Shown: positions 27,028 to 37,143 of the stretch, in pieces
Layout: each line of letters opens with the position of its first letter
Position numbering within the stretch: the stretch's first letter is position 1
The notes under the pieces: model-generated
Database searches by the model: none
What the model was told of the DNA's origin: nothing
The model's input: the letters and a program-made list of their open reading frames with translations, nothing else
Made by a program: the position numbers and the translations under genes
NCBI GenBank assembly: GCA_021156175.1
Contig: JAJNBL010000002.1
Span: 261,029-325,028 of the forward strand
From: Rickettsiales bacterium
Lineage (GTDB): Bacteria; Pseudomonadota; Alphaproteobacteria; Rickettsiales; JAJNBL01
DNA: 64,000 nt
Direction: 5' to 3'

Positions 27028-27768
27028 TTAAGTTCCACGCTTCTCTAATTTATAATACACCATACATTGCCGCTCACTCGTATTGGTAAGTTGGTACGCG
27101 GAGCTGGCGATACAGGTGCCGTTGGACGTTCCTGCGCTGCCCCGAGAATCCATCGCCCGGATTTTTCCTGTGCCAGGGACGCCATCGTCGAGCTTGGTAT
27201 CAATCGAATAAGCATGTGAGGTGGTAAATCCTCCGCCCCAGAGTGGGTGAGTGCCGCCGGTTTCGCTGCCTATAAAGATATTGTTTCCCGTATTGCTATA
27301 ACTGTCAAAGGAGTAACCCACGCCGTCTATAGGGGAGGCGGGCACATTGGTTCCAATTACGGCTTTTCCTTGCCCTCCTCCCATCGTGCCGGTGCCCGAG
27401 AAGGTGCCGCTGATTAATTCTGCCGCTGCCAATTGTTGCCATGCCCGAAATGCTTCTACCTGTGAACCGCTTGGGACATTGGTAATAAATCCATCGCCAT
27501 TTCCGTTACAGTTTGCGGGGGTTCCATCGCACGAAGGCCAGAAAGAACCCGCATTGATGATATCGCCGGGTAAGCCCAAATAGGCTTTATTAAAGGTGGT
27601 GATGGCGGTTTCGTAAGTTTGAAGATCTTTAGTAATTTTTTTCAACTTAAATTGTACAAGGAGGCTTCTGCCCCATATGCTTCCGGCTAACATCAGGCCA
27701 ATGATAACCAAGACGATCGACATTTCGATGATAGAAAATCCGGAAGCTTTTTCTTTAGTATAGAGCAT
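27028..27768 (-). CDS. Type II secretion/type IV pseudopilin-like protein
   Basis: A 246-residue prepilin with the class III leader MLYTKEKASG before FSIIEMSIVLVIIGLMLAGS. The G/F cleavage site and Glu at mature position 5 are intact. A long N-terminal helix is followed by a Gly/Ser/Thr-rich globular part with a PGD motif (LGLPGDIINAG) and two pairs of cysteines. It resembles large pseudopilins rather than a major pilin. No peptidase, ATPase or secretin gene is nearby, so the assembly machinery must be encoded elsewhere. Confidence 0.87.
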   Translation of the reverse strand: MLYTKEKASGFSIIEMSIVLVIIGLMLAGSIWGRSLLVQFKLKKITKDLQTYETAITTFNKAYLGLPGDIINAGSFWPSCDGTPANCNGNGDGFITNVPSGSQVEAFRAWQQLAAAELISGTFSGTGTMGGGQGKAVIGTNVPASPIDGVGYSFDSYSNTGNNIFIGSETGGTHPLWGGGFTTSHAYSIDTKLDDGVPGTGKIRAMDSRGSAGTSNGTCIASSAYQLTNTSERQCMVYYKLEKRGT

Positions 27769-27904
27769 AATACGATAGTCCTTTCTCTTTCTCTTCCCCT
27801 ATTATACACTATTCCTTGCCAGGACAGGGGATTTTCGATAGTGTACCTTCGCAGGAAAATGTTAGCCAAAGGTTAATAATCACCGGGTATAATGCGAGGG
27901 AACT

Positions 27905-28915
27905 ATGGCCAAAGCGCTGTTGAATTTACGAGCCAATCCTTCTTTGGAGTCTCATGTGGATAAAAAAACATTGCTAAACAGCTATCGCGATATGCTCCTC
28001 ATCCGTCGGTTTGAGGAAAAAGCCGGCCAGCTCTATGGAATGGGGCTGATTGGGGGGTTCTGCCACTTATATATCGGCCAAGAAGCTGTGGTTGTTGGGT
28101 TGCAGCAGAGTATGGTTAAAGGGGATGGAGTCATCACCAGTTACCGTGACCATGGACATCTGCTTGCTGCGGGCTCTGATCCCGCGGTCGTATTTTCCGA
28201 GCTCATGGGCCGTATTGACGGCTGCTCGAAGGGTAAAGGTGGCTCGATGCATATGTTTGATGTGCCGAATCATTTTTATGGTGGCCACGGAATTGTAGGC
28301 GCACAGGTGCCAATCGGTACGGGAGTTGCGTTTGCAAACCAATATAAAGGCAATGGGAGTGCCTGTCTCACCTATTTAGGTGACGGTGCAGTGAATCAGG
28401 GCCAGGTGTATGAATCATTCAATATGGCAAGCTTGTGGAAATTGCCAGTGGTCTACGTGATTGAAAATAACGAATATGCGATGGGGACTTCGGTAAAACG
28501 TTCTTCCTCCACCACTGAGCTTTACCGCCGCGGTGAGTCTTTTGGCATTCCAGGCAAACAGGTGGACGGAATGGATCTGTTGGCTGTAATGGCAGCGGGA
28601 CGTGAGGCGCTTGATCATGTGAAATCGGGCAAAGGTCCGATGATCCTTGAGATGAAAACCTACCGTTACCGCGGACATTCAATGTCCGATCCGGCGAAGT
28701 ACCGCTCGAAAGAAGAAGTCGAAGAAATGCGCGAGAAGCGTGATCCGATCGAGCAGGTTAAAGCGCTTATCGTGAAAGAAAAATATGCGTCAGAAGACGA
28801 TCTGAAGAATATAGACAAAGACATTCGGGATAAGGTGAATGCAGCTGTTGAGTTCGCAAAAGATAGCCCAGAGCCGGATGCAAGTGAATTGTATACGGAT
28901 GTGTATACAGAGTGA
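27905..28915 (+). CDS. pdhA: Pyruvate dehydrogenase E1 component, alpha subunit
   Basis: The thiamine-pyrophosphate-binding subunit of the pyruvate dehydrogenase complex, 336 residues. The TPP signature spans GDGAVNQGQVYESFNMA to VIENNEYAMGTS. RYRGHSMSDPAKYR is the conserved phosphorylation-loop equivalent. Length is typical of the split E1 found in alphaproteobacteria and mitochondria. The partner pdhB follows after a 159-bp gap that holds palindromic element E. Confidence 0.97.
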   Translation: MAKALLNLRANPSLESHVDKKTLLNSYRDMLLIRRFEEKAGQLYGMGLIGGFCHLYIGQEAVVVGLQQSMVKGDGVITSYRDHGHLLAAGSDPAVVFSELMGRIDGCSKGKGGSMHMFDVPNHFYGGHGIVGAQVPIGTGVAFANQYKGNGSACLTYLGDGAVNQGQVYESFNMASLWKLPVVYVIENNEYAMGTSVKRSSSTTELYRRGESFGIPGKQVDGMDLLAVMAAGREALDHVKSGKGPMILEMKTYRYRGHSMSDPAKYRSKEEVEEMREKRDPIEQVKALIVKEKYASEDDLKNIDKDIRDKVNAAVEFAKDSPEPDASELYTDVYTE

Positions 28916-28918
28916 GTC

Positions 28919-29039
28919 CTATTCTACTGTCACAGCCTGTGAATGATGAATTCTCAAGCTTCCGTTGCTCACGTACCCTTAAGTACGCTGCGCACCGGGT
29001 CTTAAGAATCCACCATTCTCGGCACGCGTCAGCGAATAG
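28919..29039 (+). repeat. Palindromic repeat element, copy E (between pdhA and pdhB)
   Basis: The core GTTGCTCACGTAC-CCTTAA-GTACGCTGCGCACCGG lies near 28963-28999. Terminal bases CTATTC and GAATAG pair exactly. Arms GAATGATGAATTCT and AGAATCCACCATTC are near-complementary. End signatures TTCTACTGT and GTCAGCGAA are variants of those in copies A and C. It starts 4 bp after the pdhA stop and interrupts an otherwise compact operon. Confidence 0.87.
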
Positions 29040-29074
29040 TACAGCACTCTTAAAGGAATGAAGAAGGAGATACC

Positions 29075-30073
29075 ATGACTGAACAAACCGTACGTGTAGC
29101 TTTACGTGATGCGATGGCCGAAGAAATGCGCCGCGATGGAGATGTGTTCGTGATGGGCGAGGAAGTCGCGGAATACCAAGGTGCGTATAAAGTCACCGAA
29201 GGATTGCTGCAGGAATTCGGTTCTAAACGCGTGATTGATACCCCAATTACCGAACATGGATTTGCAGGACTCGCCGTGGGTGCAGCTTTTACAGGCCTAA
29301 GACCTGTTGTCGAATTCATGACCTTTAACTTTGCGATGCAGGCGATTGACCAGATCATTAACTCTGCCGCAAAAACCAATTATATGTCCGGCGGTCAGGT
29401 GAAATGCCCGATTGTGTTCCGTGGGCCAAACGGTGCGGCGTCCCGCGTGGGAGCGCAGCATTCCCAATGTTTTGCGAGCTGGTATGCACATGTGCCAGGA
29501 CTCAAAGTGATCGCACCCTATTCAGCGGCGGATGCTAAAGGATTGTTGAAATCTGCGATCCGCGATCCAAATCCGGTGATTTTCTTAGAGAACGAAATGA
29601 CCTATGGCCAGAGTTTTGATGTACCTGCGGGAGATGATTACCTCGTGCCGATTGGCAAGGCGGCGATCTTACGCGAAGGTACGGATGTGACGATTACGGC
29701 ATTTTCATTGCATGTGAAATTTGCGCTGGAAGCTGCTGAGGAGCTGAGCAAGAAACATGGTATCAGCGCGGAGGTGATTGATCTTCGCACAATCCGCCCA
29801 CTCGATAGCGCCACGATCTTGAACTCAGTACGTAAAACCCATCGGATTGTAACAGTGGAAGAAAGTTGGCCATTCGCTGGTATCGGTGCAGAAATTGCAG
29901 CGCAAGTGATGGAGCATGCGTTTGATGAGCTGGATGCGCCGGTGACGCGCGTTACGGGCAAAGACGTGCCTCTGCCGTATGCGGCAAACCTCGAGAAGCT
30001 CGCGCTTGCCCAGACGCAGGACATCGTGGATGCGGTGCGGGCGGTATGCACTAGTCGCGACGCCGCTGCCTAG
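29075..30073 (+). CDS. pdhB: Pyruvate dehydrogenase E1 component, beta subunit
   Basis: A 332-residue transketolase-like beta subunit. Its features include [35 protein letters not shown] and a C-terminal domain with [12 protein letters not shown]. There is no N-terminal lipoyl domain. Many free-living alphaproteobacteria carry one on this subunit, while Rickettsia does not. GAAGGAGAT gives a strong ribosome-binding site 8 nt before the ATG, so the gene can be translated independently of pdhA. The stop overlaps the convergent putA stop by 4 bp. The E2 and E3 genes are not in the window. Confidence 0.97.
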   Translation: MTEQTVRVALRDAMAEEMRRDGDVFVMGEEVAEYQGAYKVTEGLLQEFGSKRVIDTPITEHGFAGLAVGAAFTGLRPVVEFMTFNFAMQAIDQIINSAAKTNYMSGGQVKCPIVFRGPNGAASRVGAQHSQCFASWYAHVPGLKVIAPYSAADAKGLLKSAIRDPNPVIFLENEMTYGQSFDVPAGDDYLVPIGKAAILREGTDVTITAFSLHVKFALEAAEELSKKHGISAEVIDLRTIRPLDSATILNSVRKTHRIVTVEESWPFAGIGAEIAAQVMEHAFDELDAPVTRVTGKDVPLPYAANLEKLALAQTQDIVDAVRAVCTSRDAAA

Positions 30074-33000
30074 AGCAACAATCCCACATTTCCGCCAATC
30101 GCTGCGATATTATCCGTGACCGTGCGCTCTGTGGCGAAACGTAAGAGATAATACGGCCCGCCGGCTTTCGGGCCTGTGCCAGACAAGCCTTCACCGCCAA
30201 ACGGCTGAGTTCCCACTGTTGCTCCGATCATCGAACGGTTGATGTAGAAGTTACCGGCATGAATATTTTCCCGCATATACTGATGCCGTGCGGTGATGCG
30301 GCTATGGAGGCCTGAAGTTAAGCCAAATCCAGTGGAATTGATATCATAGACAACTTTCTCAAAATCTTTTGCCTTAAACCGAATAATGTGCAGCACCGGG
30401 CCAAAGACTTCATGGTCAAGCATATGGATATTCTCAATTTCAAACACATGCGGCGCGAGATACGAACCCATTTCTTCGAGCGCGGACGGTAATTGGCCTG
30501 TGGCAAGGAGTGTCGCGCGGTCCTTCATCTCATGAATATGGGAAAGTAATCCTTGTTTGGTTTTTTGATCGATCACCGGGCCAATGTCAGTGGTAATTTC
30601 CCAGGGATCACCAAGTCTTTGTTCGGTGAGCGCCCCTTGCAAGGTCGTGATGAATGCATCCGCGCACTCTTCCTGCACATAAGCGACACGCAGTGCCGAA
30701 CAGCGTTGCCCTGCGCTATCAAAGGCCGAGAGCATCACATCGTCCACGGCTTGTTCAAGTAGCGCCGAGCTATCAATAATCATCGCATTTTGGCCACCGG
30801 TTTCTGCGATAAGCGGAATAATGGGACCATTGCGATTGGCTAAGGTTTGGTTGATATGCTGTGCCGTTTTGGTGGAGCCTGTGAAACAGACGCCCGCAAT
30901 TCTTGGGTCCGCAATCAGGGCCTGGCCAATCTCGCCACCGCTTCCTGGCAGGAAATGCAGCACCTCTCCTGGCACGCCGGCTTCATGGAGCAATTTTACC
31001 ATCCATGCAGCAATCAACGGTGTTTGCGCTGCAGGCTTCGCAATGACGGCATTGCCTGCCATAAGAGCTGCGGTGACTTGGCCGGTGAAAATCGCGAGCG
31101 GGAAATTCCACGGGCTGATACAAACAAATACACCGCGCCCATGTAGGTTCAATATATTCGTTTCTCCGGTAGGGCCTGGGAGTGGCATAGGAATGAAAAG
31201 CTCTCGGCCGCGTACAGCATAGTAACGGCAAAAATCAATCGCCTCGCGCACTTCACTCACCGCATTTTTAAGCGTCTTGCCTGCTTCGCGAATACATAAG
31301 GCGATAGCTTCATCACGTTTAGCTTCGAGTAAATCGCCTGCGCGTTCCAAGATTTCGGCACGATGCGCGCCACCTGCATGATCCCATGCAGAGTAGGAGG
31401 CGAGGCTCAAGCGAATCGCTTCATCGCACTGCGTGAGCGTGGCATTGACAACTTCGCCCATTGGTGCCCGTGTGTGCGACGGAGCATACAGCAGCTGTGC
31501 GGTGCCTTTGATTTCTTTCCCGCCGATGGTGGGATATGCCTTCCAGTAGCCACTCCGGTGTGGTGCCAAACGACTTCCAATATCTTGAAGCTCGGCAAGG
31601 CTTCCCATATCAACTCCGAGGGAATTTTTGCGCGTCCCGTAAATTTCAACAGGAAGCGGAAAATGGGAATGGATTTCCGTTTTAAGGGCAACAGGATTGT
31701 GCGTCAAGGATTCCGCAGAGATGCGCGGGTTCGAGAGATGTTTGACAAACGAGGTGTTGGCGCCATTTTCGAGCAATCTTCGGATGAGATAGGGCAGTAA
31801 TTCTTTGTGCGAACCGATGGGGGCGTAAATCCGGCAGGGATAGTGATCGACCACGCTACCATAAAGCGCTTCGCCCATCCCATGTAAGCGCTGAAACTCT
31901 CCTTCTAACCCTACCTGGAGGGAATTCTGTTGGGAGTTCCCTATCCTCAAATCCTCACGTACGTTTGAGTACGCAACGTCTTTCGGATCGGGACTCCTCC
32001 CAACATAATCCTCCTCCAGGCGGGTTATGTTTCTTTTCTCTTTCAGATGCTGCATAACCGCTGCAATCGTATAGGCATTATGCGTCCCAAACTGAGGATA
32101 AATCGCATCCGGTGCGCTTAGCATTTTCAAAGCACAAGCCAAGTAAGCGATATCGGTATCTTCTTTGGTGGTATAGACAGGATAGCCATCTAAGCCCTCA
32201 TTTTGTGCGAATTTGATTTCCGAATCCCAATACGCACCTTTCACCAGCCTCACCGGAATGCGGCGGTTGGTTGCACGTGCGGTGGCAATCAGTCCGTCCA
32301 GCACTTCTGGTGCACGAAGTTGGTAGGCCTGCACGGCAATGCCGATGCCCTCAAATCCTTGTAGGCATGGATCTTCCAGGAGCTCTTTTAAGAGTAGATG
32401 CGTAAGATCGAGGCGGAAGGATTCTTCGGCATCGATTGTGACCATAATCCCAGCCTGCATCGCTTCTTGTACGAGCATCTTCAGCCGAGGAAGCAGCTCA
32501 CGGCGCAAACGGTCATACTGTGTTAACGTAAAACGCGGATGAAGGGCGGAGAGTTTGATTGAGATGCTATCGCGCGCCATTAATGGCAGGGGAGAATCTT
32601 TATAAAGCGTGCCGATGGTTTTGATCGCCTCGGAATAGAGGCTGACGAAATGTTCGGCATGGGCATGGGTGCGTGCGCCTTCGCCAAGCATATCGAAGGA
32701 GTAAAGATAACGCGGATCTTTTTCTGTAATCGCGCGTTCCAAATTTTGTGCCAAGACAAATTGCTCGCCCATCATTTCCATTGCATGGCGGAAGGCGGCG
32801 CGGATAACAGGTTCGCTGGCAGATGATACTATATTCTTCAAGAAAGCCGTGCCTTTTTTAAGCGTCGTCTTTTCTTCTGGTTTCAAAGAAGAAAGCAGGC
32901 TGCTTGCTAAGGTCAGTGCAGTATCCAGTGCTTGAGCAAGGTCGCGTGGATTACGAGAGCCATTATCGCTATCATTATATTTCCACTTGAGGCCAGAAAG

Positions 33001-33249
33001 TTTATCTCTTAACAGAAGGTCAACGGTGTAATCATCCGGAATACGAAGGAGTGCTTCGGCAAGGCACATGAGGCTTAAGCCTTCCGGTGTATCAAAGCCA
33101 TGATGCTGCATGAAACGTTCAATGGCGCCTGGTGCGTGTTTCGGATCGCGCGCCGCTTCAATGAGTGTGATTGCGCGCTGCCGGGTTTCTTCTGCATTGC
33201 CGATAAATGTTTTCGCGTCTAATAGCAATTGATCTATAAAATGCACCAC
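30070..33249 (-). CDS. putA: Bifunctional proline dehydrogenase / P5C dehydrogenase PutA, with in-frame palindromic insertion
   Basis: PutA oxidises proline to glutamate in two steps. Residues about 1-500 form the flavin-dependent proline dehydrogenase half: [48 protein letters not shown] and [13 protein letters not shown]. From about 560, the aldehyde dehydrogenase half has [30 protein letters not shown] and the catalytic Cys in [10 protein letters not shown]. No DNA-binding ribbon-helix-helix is present, so it should not repress its own gene. Residues about 409-447 are an insert encoded by palindromic element F, placed before [12 protein letters not shown]. The frame is maintained, so the protein is probably made. 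Confidence 0.95.
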   Translation of the reverse strand: MVHFIDQLLLDAKTFIGNAEETRQRAITLIEAARDPKHAPGAIERFMQHHGFDTPEGLSLMCLAEALLRIPDDYTVDLLLRDKLSGLKWKYNDSDNGSRNPRDLAQALDTALTLASSLLSSLKPEEKTTLKKGTAFLKNIVSSASEPVIRAAFRHAMEMMGEQFVLAQNLERAITEKDPRYLYSFDMLGEGARTHAHAEHFVSLYSEAIKTIGTLYKDSPLPLMARDSISIKLSALHPRFTLTQYDRLRRELLPRLKMLVQEAMQAGIMVTIDAEESFRLDLTHLLLKELLEDPCLQGFEGIGIAVQAYQLRAPEVLDGLIATARATNRRIPVRLVKGAYWDSEIKFAQNEGLDGYPVYTTKEDTDIAYLACALKMLSAPDAIYPQFGTHNAYTIAAVMQHLKEKRNITRLEEDYVGRSPDPKDVAYSNVREDLRIGNSQQNSLQVGLEGEFQRLHGMGEALYGSVVDHYPCRIYAPIGSHKELLPYLIRRLLENGANTSFVKHLSNPRISAESLTHNPVALKTEIHSHFPLPVEIYGTRKNSLGVDMGSLAELQDIGSRLAPHRSGYWKAYPTIGGKEIKGTAQLLYAPSHTRAPMGEVVNATLTQCDEAIRLSLASYSAWDHAGGAHRAEILERAGDLLEAKRDEAIALCIREAGKTLKNAVSEVREAIDFCRYYAVRGRELFIPMPLPGPTGETNILNLHGRGVFVCISPWNFPLAIFTGQVTAALMAGNAVIAKPAAQTPLIAAWMVKLLHEAGVPGEVLHFLPGSGGEIGQALIADPRIAGVCFTGSTKTAQHINQTLANRNGPIIPLIAETGGQNAMIIDSSALLEQAVDDVMLSAFDSAGQRCSALRVAYVQEECADAFITTLQGALTEQRLGDPWEITTDIGPVIDQKTKQGLLSHIHEMKDRATLLATGQLPSALEEMGSYLAPHVFEIENIHMLDHEVFGPVLHIIRFKAKDFEKVVYDINSTGFGLTSGLHSRITARHQYMRENIHAGNFYINRSMIGATVGTQPFGGEGLSGTGPKAGGPYYLLRFATERTVTDNIAAIGGNVGLLL
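31911..32023 (+). repeat. Palindromic repeat element, copy F, in frame inside putA
   Basis: Terminal CCTGGAGG (31914-31921) and CCTCCAGG (32013-32020) are complementary, followed inward by TGTTGGGAG and CTCCCAACA. The apex AATCCTCACGTAC-GTTTGA-GTACGCAACG has the family core with a 6-nt loop. On the minus strand it encodes a 38-residue insert that includes [17 protein letters not shown]. That insert falls between two segments normally close together in PutA. Confidence 0.87.
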
Positions 33250-33346
33250 AGGGTCTTAATCCGTCCTTGAGTTTCCTTTATCCTCACAGTATATCAGAAA
33301 TGTTACACAAATACTAAAAGCGCATCTGTGAGTTACTATAAAGCCC

Positions 33347-33376
33347 TTTACAGTAAGGGGTGGGTAACGCTATATA
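33347..33376 (+). promoter_or_regulatory. Predicted promoter of the fliF operon
   Basis: TTTACA (33347-33352) and TATATA (33371-33376) are 18 bp apart, about 75 bp upstream of fliF. I see no clear sigma-54 GG-N10-GC site or CtrA TTAA-N7-TTAA box in the 200-bp intergenic region. Confidence 0.5.
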
Positions 33377-33449
33377 TGGTAGAATAAGGCCTCTTCTGCA
33401 CAAAACGTTGGGCATGCGCGTGAGATGGCAGGAAATATAAGGATAGGTA

Positions 33450-35072
33450 ATGTTTAATAACCTGATCCAGCAGTTGGGCGCAGGCAAACTGGCTGCCATA
33501 GGTATTATGGCGCTTGTCTTGATGGCGGGCATTGCTTTTATCTCCACCCGCGTGGCGACTGCTCCACTTTCTCCGCTTTACAGCAATCTTTCCGTCGAAG
33601 ATAGCGCAGAAATTGTCGATAAATTAGAGGCCGGCGGCATCCCTTACGAGCTCAGGGCAAATGGCACACAAATCATGATTCCAAGCGATCATGTGTTGCG
33701 CTGGCGCTTGAGCCTTGCGCAAGAAGGCCTTCCTTCCAGCGGGAATATCGTAGGCTATGAACTGTTCGATAAAAGTGAACCGCTGGGGACTTCAAGCTTT
33801 ATCCATGACATCAACAAGCAGCGTGCTCTCGAAGGGGAGCTTGCGCGAACCATCACGGGCTTTTCACAAGTGGCCAAAGCGCGTATCCATTTAGTCGTGC
33901 CGAAACGTGAATTATTCTCGAAAGAAGGAAGTGAAACAACGGCGTCCGTTGTGCTTCAGCTGAAGGGGACGGGAGCGCTTGATGCCGGGGAATTAAATGC
34001 TATCACCCATTTGGTGGCGACTGCAGTACCAAATTTGAAGCCGGCTAAAATTACGATCGTTGATACCAAAGGCCAGACCCTGAAATTGGGCGCAGGCGAT
34101 GAAAATGATCCGGGCTATATTGCCTCGACTTCCGACCAATACCGTGTGGAATTTGAAAAACGGATGAAGGGCACGATCGAAACACTGATCGAAAAAACCG
34201 TAGGCGGCGGACGGGTGCGCGCAGAAGTCTCGGCATTAATTGATTTTGACCGCATCGTGACCAATTCGGAAACGTATGATCCTGATGGTGCGGTGGTGCG
34301 CTCGATTCAGACAATCGAAGAGAAGGGCAACTCTTCGGATGCCAAGAAAAACTCCAATGTATCGGTCGCAAATAATTTGCCTGATGGTGCGGGTTCTGGC
34401 GGTGATATCTTGCGCAACAATGAAACCGAACGTACCGATGAAACCAGAAATTTTGAAGTCTCAAAAACCGTACAAAATCATGTGAAAGAAACCGGAACCG
34501 TCAAACGGTTATCGGTCGCGGTATTGGTGGATGGAATTTATACACCAGATCCTACCAGCGGCACGGTGCAATATACCCCGCGCTCTGATGAAGAGTTACA
34601 GAAAATCAAAACGCTTGTTGCCTCTGCCATTGGGTTTGATCAAGCGCGCGGCGATAGTATTGAAGTTGTGAATATGCAGTTTAGCAAGGGCTATGAAGGG
34701 CCAGAGCAAGAAGGGCCGTATGATTGGCTCAAGCGTGAGCTGGGCAGCATTCTGCAGACATTGATTATCGGTACGGTCGTAGTGCTGGTGATCATCCTCG
34801 TGATCAAGCCAATGGTAAGCCGTGCATTCGAACTCACGAAAGCTGAAGCCGAAGAAGCGGCACTGGCGGATGCCTTCTCTGGCGTTGACCCGATGGCCGA
34901 ATTGATGGAGGAGGGCCTCCAGGATGAAGAAGAATCGATGATTGATATCGAGAAAGTCTCGGCTCGCGTGAAGAGTTCAACGATCCGTACCATCAACGAT
35001 ATTGTGGAGAACCATCCGCAGGAGACACTCACGATTATCCGCAATTGGCTTTATGAGGACGAAAAAGCTTAG
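33450..35072 (+). CDS. fliF: Flagellar MS-ring protein FliF
   Basis: FliF forms the membrane ring on which the flagellar basal body and the export gate are built. The 540 residues have transmembrane segments near 13-33 and 436-456, both expected. YscJ/FliF motifs APLSPLYSNLSVEDSAEIV and ARIHLVVPKRELF lie between them. An acidic C-terminal cytoplasmic tail for FliG binding ends the protein (ENHPQETLTIIRNWL). It is the first gene of the flagellar operon, with AAGGATAGGT before the ATG. Confidence 0.97.
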   Translation: MFNNLIQQLGAGKLAAIGIMALVLMAGIAFISTRVATAPLSPLYSNLSVEDSAEIVDKLEAGGIPYELRANGTQIMIPSDHVLRWRLSLAQEGLPSSGNIVGYELFDKSEPLGTSSFIHDINKQRALEGELARTITGFSQVAKARIHLVVPKRELFSKEGSETTASVVLQLKGTGALDAGELNAITHLVATAVPNLKPAKITIVDTKGQTLKLGAGDENDPGYIASTSDQYRVEFEKRMKGTIETLIEKTVGGGRVRAEVSALIDFDRIVTNSETYDPDGAVVRSIQTIEEKGNSSDAKKNSNVSVANNLPDGAGSGGDILRNNETERTDETRNFEVSKTVQNHVKETGTVKRLSVAVLVDGIYTPDPTSGTVQYTPRSDEELQKIKTLVASAIGFDQARGDSIEVVNMQFSKGYEGPEQEGPYDWLKRELGSILQTLIIGTVVVLVIILVIKPMVSRAFELTKAEAEEAALADAFSGVDPMAELMEEGLQDEEESMIDIEKVSARVKSSTIRTINDIVENHPQETLTIIRNWLYEDEKA

Positions 35073-35104
35073 CTCTATCCCGGCGGGTTTTTAAAGGTAC
35101 GTAT

Positions 35105-36127
35105 ATGGTAAAAAACAAAAAAGAGAGTTTCAATTCGTTAAGCGGGTTAGAGAAAACCGCGATCATCATGTTGTCGGTTAAAGAAGAGAATTTGGCGAAG
35201 CTGTTCGCCTTGATGGATGATGAAGAGATCAAAGCCATATCCCATGCTATGTCTAATCTGGGATCGGTTAAGCCGGAGATTGTCGAGCAGTTGATTTTCG
35301 AGTTGGCCGGTGAGCTTTCCGACAGTGCCTCATTTGTAGGAAACATGGAAAACACCGAGCGGTTGCTTGGCAAGGTGCTTGGTCGTGAGCGTGTGGATAC
35401 GATCATGGAAGAAATTCGTGGCCCAGCAGGACGCAATATTTGGGATAAATTGGGCAACGTGAACGAAGAGTTGCTCGCATCGTACCTGAAAAACGAATAT
35501 CCACAGACCGTGGCATTGATTTTAACAAAAGTATCTCCCGGCCATGCGGCGCGGGTGTTAGCGGTGATGCCGGAAAGTTTTTCGTTTGAGGTTATCATGC
35601 GGATGCTTACTATGGATGCGGTGAAGAAAGAGGTGTTGATCGGTATCGAGCAAACACTCCGTGCCGAGTTTATCAGTAACCTCTCCAAAACGCAGAAACT
35701 CGATAGCAGCGAGCTTATGGCGGAAATCTTCAACAACTTCGATAGGGCCAACGAAGCGAAATTCATGGGGCTATTGGAAGAAAACAGCCCAGAAGCTGCA
35801 GAGAAAATCAAAGATCTTATGTTTACCTTTGATGACCTCATCAACGTGGATGGTGCAAGCATTCAGACGCTGCTACGCTTCATTGATAAGAGCAAATTGC
35901 CAATTGCCCTCAAAGGGACTAACGAAAATATCCGTAACCTTTTCCTCAATAATATGTCCACCCGGGCTTCTAAAATTCTGGTGGAAGATATGGAAGCGCT
36001 CGGGCCCGTACGTCTGCGCGATGTGGATGATGCACAAAGCGGTATTATCAATGTCGCCAAGGATCTCGCAGGCAAAGGTGAGATGGTGCTTGATGGCGGT
36101 GGAGGTGAAGATGAGCTCATCTATTAG
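35105..36127 (+). CDS. fliG: Flagellar motor switch protein FliG
   Basis: FliG is the rotor protein that receives torque from MotA and links the C-ring to FliF. The 340 residues have the usual N, middle and C domains. The middle has the EHPQ-like segment YPQTVALILTKVSPGHAARVL. The charged C-terminal ridge lies in a region ending RASKILVEDMEALGPVRLRDVDDAQ, typical of FliG. It follows fliF by 32 bp. Element G begins 4 bp after its stop. Confidence 0.97.
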   Translation: MVKNKKESFNSLSGLEKTAIIMLSVKEENLAKLFALMDDEEIKAISHAMSNLGSVKPEIVEQLIFELAGELSDSASFVGNMENTERLLGKVLGRERVDTIMEEIRGPAGRNIWDKLGNVNEELLASYLKNEYPQTVALILTKVSPGHAARVLAVMPESFSFEVIMRMLTMDAVKKEVLIGIEQTLRAEFISNLSKTQKLDSSELMAEIFNNFDRANEAKFMGLLEENSPEAAEKIKDLMFTFDDLINVDGASIQTLLRFIDKSKLPIALKGTNENIRNLFLNNMSTRASKILVEDMEALGPVRLRDVDDAQSGIINVAKDLAGKGEMVLDGGGGEDELIY

Positions 36128-36130
36128 GTT

Positions 36131-36250
36131 ATTTGCTACTATGCTTGATATCTGTTGCTTTTTCTCTGCGGTTCGCTGCTCACGTACTTCTATGTACGCT
36201 CCGCTGCGATCCTCGATAAAAAACAACATCTATTCAAGCCTAGCGCAAAT
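36131..36250 (+). repeat. Palindromic repeat element, copy G (between fliG and fliH)
   Basis: The core GCTGCTCACGTAC-TTCTAT-GTACGCTCCGCTGCG lies near 36174-36208. Ends ATTTGC and GCAAAT pair exactly. Arms CTTGATATCTGTTGCTTTTT and AAAAAACAACATCTATTCAAG pair almost throughout. Signatures CTACTAT (left) and GCCTAGCGC (right) match copies A and B. It interrupts the flagellar operon. Confidence 0.9.
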
Positions 36251-36296
36251 CACGTCTTTTATTCGTTGGTCTCAGTATTCTGTGGTCCAATAACCT

Positions 36297-37109
36297 ATGG
36301 ATGTCGTAAAGTTTACATATCCTGACCTTGCGCAACTTCAGGAACGGAAATTGGTTAAAGCGCGTGTGGCTCCTGGTCTTGCTGCAGGGAAAATAGCAAA
36401 CGAGAGCAATCTCGACGCTGCAATACCGGAAGTCGTAGCACCTCCTCCTGAACCCACAATTACCGTCAAAGAACATGAGGCCGAGAAAGAGCGTGTGCGC
36501 GAAAGCGCGCGTGCTGAAGGCAAGGCGGCTGGGGAAAAAGAAGGCTATGAAAAGGGCCTCGAAGAGGGTCGTGGAGAAGTCAAAGCGCTGGATGAACGCA
36601 TTATCGCACTGCTCGAGGGGATGGCTGTCCAGTACGATGGATTTGCACACCAAGTTACCGAGTATCAAACATCTTACACAAAAGAAAGTATCGTCCTTGC
36701 CAAAGAGATTGCACGCAAAGTGACGGTCGATACGTTATCGACTCATGCGGAAGGCATAATTGAGGCAACTTTAGCCAAAGCATTCAGCTTCTTAAGCGAA
36801 GTTCCCGAAATTACCATTTTTGTTAACCCCCGTTTAACGAATAATTTGCAGGATAGGGTACAGTCTTTGGGTAGGCAGGGACAAAAAAGTCCGGTACGAG
36901 CGCAAATTACGATCAAACCGGATGAATTCTTAGAAGAAGCGGATTGTCGAGTGGAATGGAGTAATGGAGTACTAGAACGTAAAACACAAACCGTTTGGGA
37001 GCGGATTGATGCGTTGTACCAGGATGTCATTAAGTCTGGCAATGCAAGCATGGCATCGCCTGCAGCGGAAGCACCGCAGGCAGAGACTCCAGGTGAAGTG
37101 CAAGAATAA
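36297..37109 (+). CDS. fliH: Flagellar assembly protein FliH (FlbE-like)
   Basis: FliH binds and regulates the export ATPase FliI. The 270-residue protein has a variable Pro/Glu-rich N-terminus. A long charged helix follows, with AAGEKEGYEKGLEEGRGEVK (GxxxG-type repeats typical of FliH). A C-terminal ATPase-stator-like domain includes SIVLAKEIARKVTVDTL and DCRVEWSNGVLERKT. Its place between fliG and fliN is the conserved alphaproteobacterial order. fliI is not in the window. Confidence 0.9.
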   Translation: MDVVKFTYPDLAQLQERKLVKARVAPGLAAGKIANESNLDAAIPEVVAPPPEPTITVKEHEAEKERVRESARAEGKAAGEKEGYEKGLEEGRGEVKALDERIIALLEGMAVQYDGFAHQVTEYQTSYTKESIVLAKEIARKVTVDTLSTHAEGIIEATLAKAFSFLSEVPEITIFVNPRLTNNLQDRVQSLGRQGQKSPVRAQITIKPDEFLEEADCRVEWSNGVLERKTQTVWERIDALYQDVIKSGNASMASPAAEAPQAETPGEVQE

Positions 37110-37143
37110 TTAGGTTGATTGAAGAATAATAAGAGGAAGGATT

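Noticed and set aside
35873-36229. Possible minus-strand protein across element G (peptide SGAYIEVREQR)
   Set aside because: Similar short peptides can be read from copies G and H, but copies with 5-nt loops break the frame, there is no start signal, and most of the frame is antisense to fliG.
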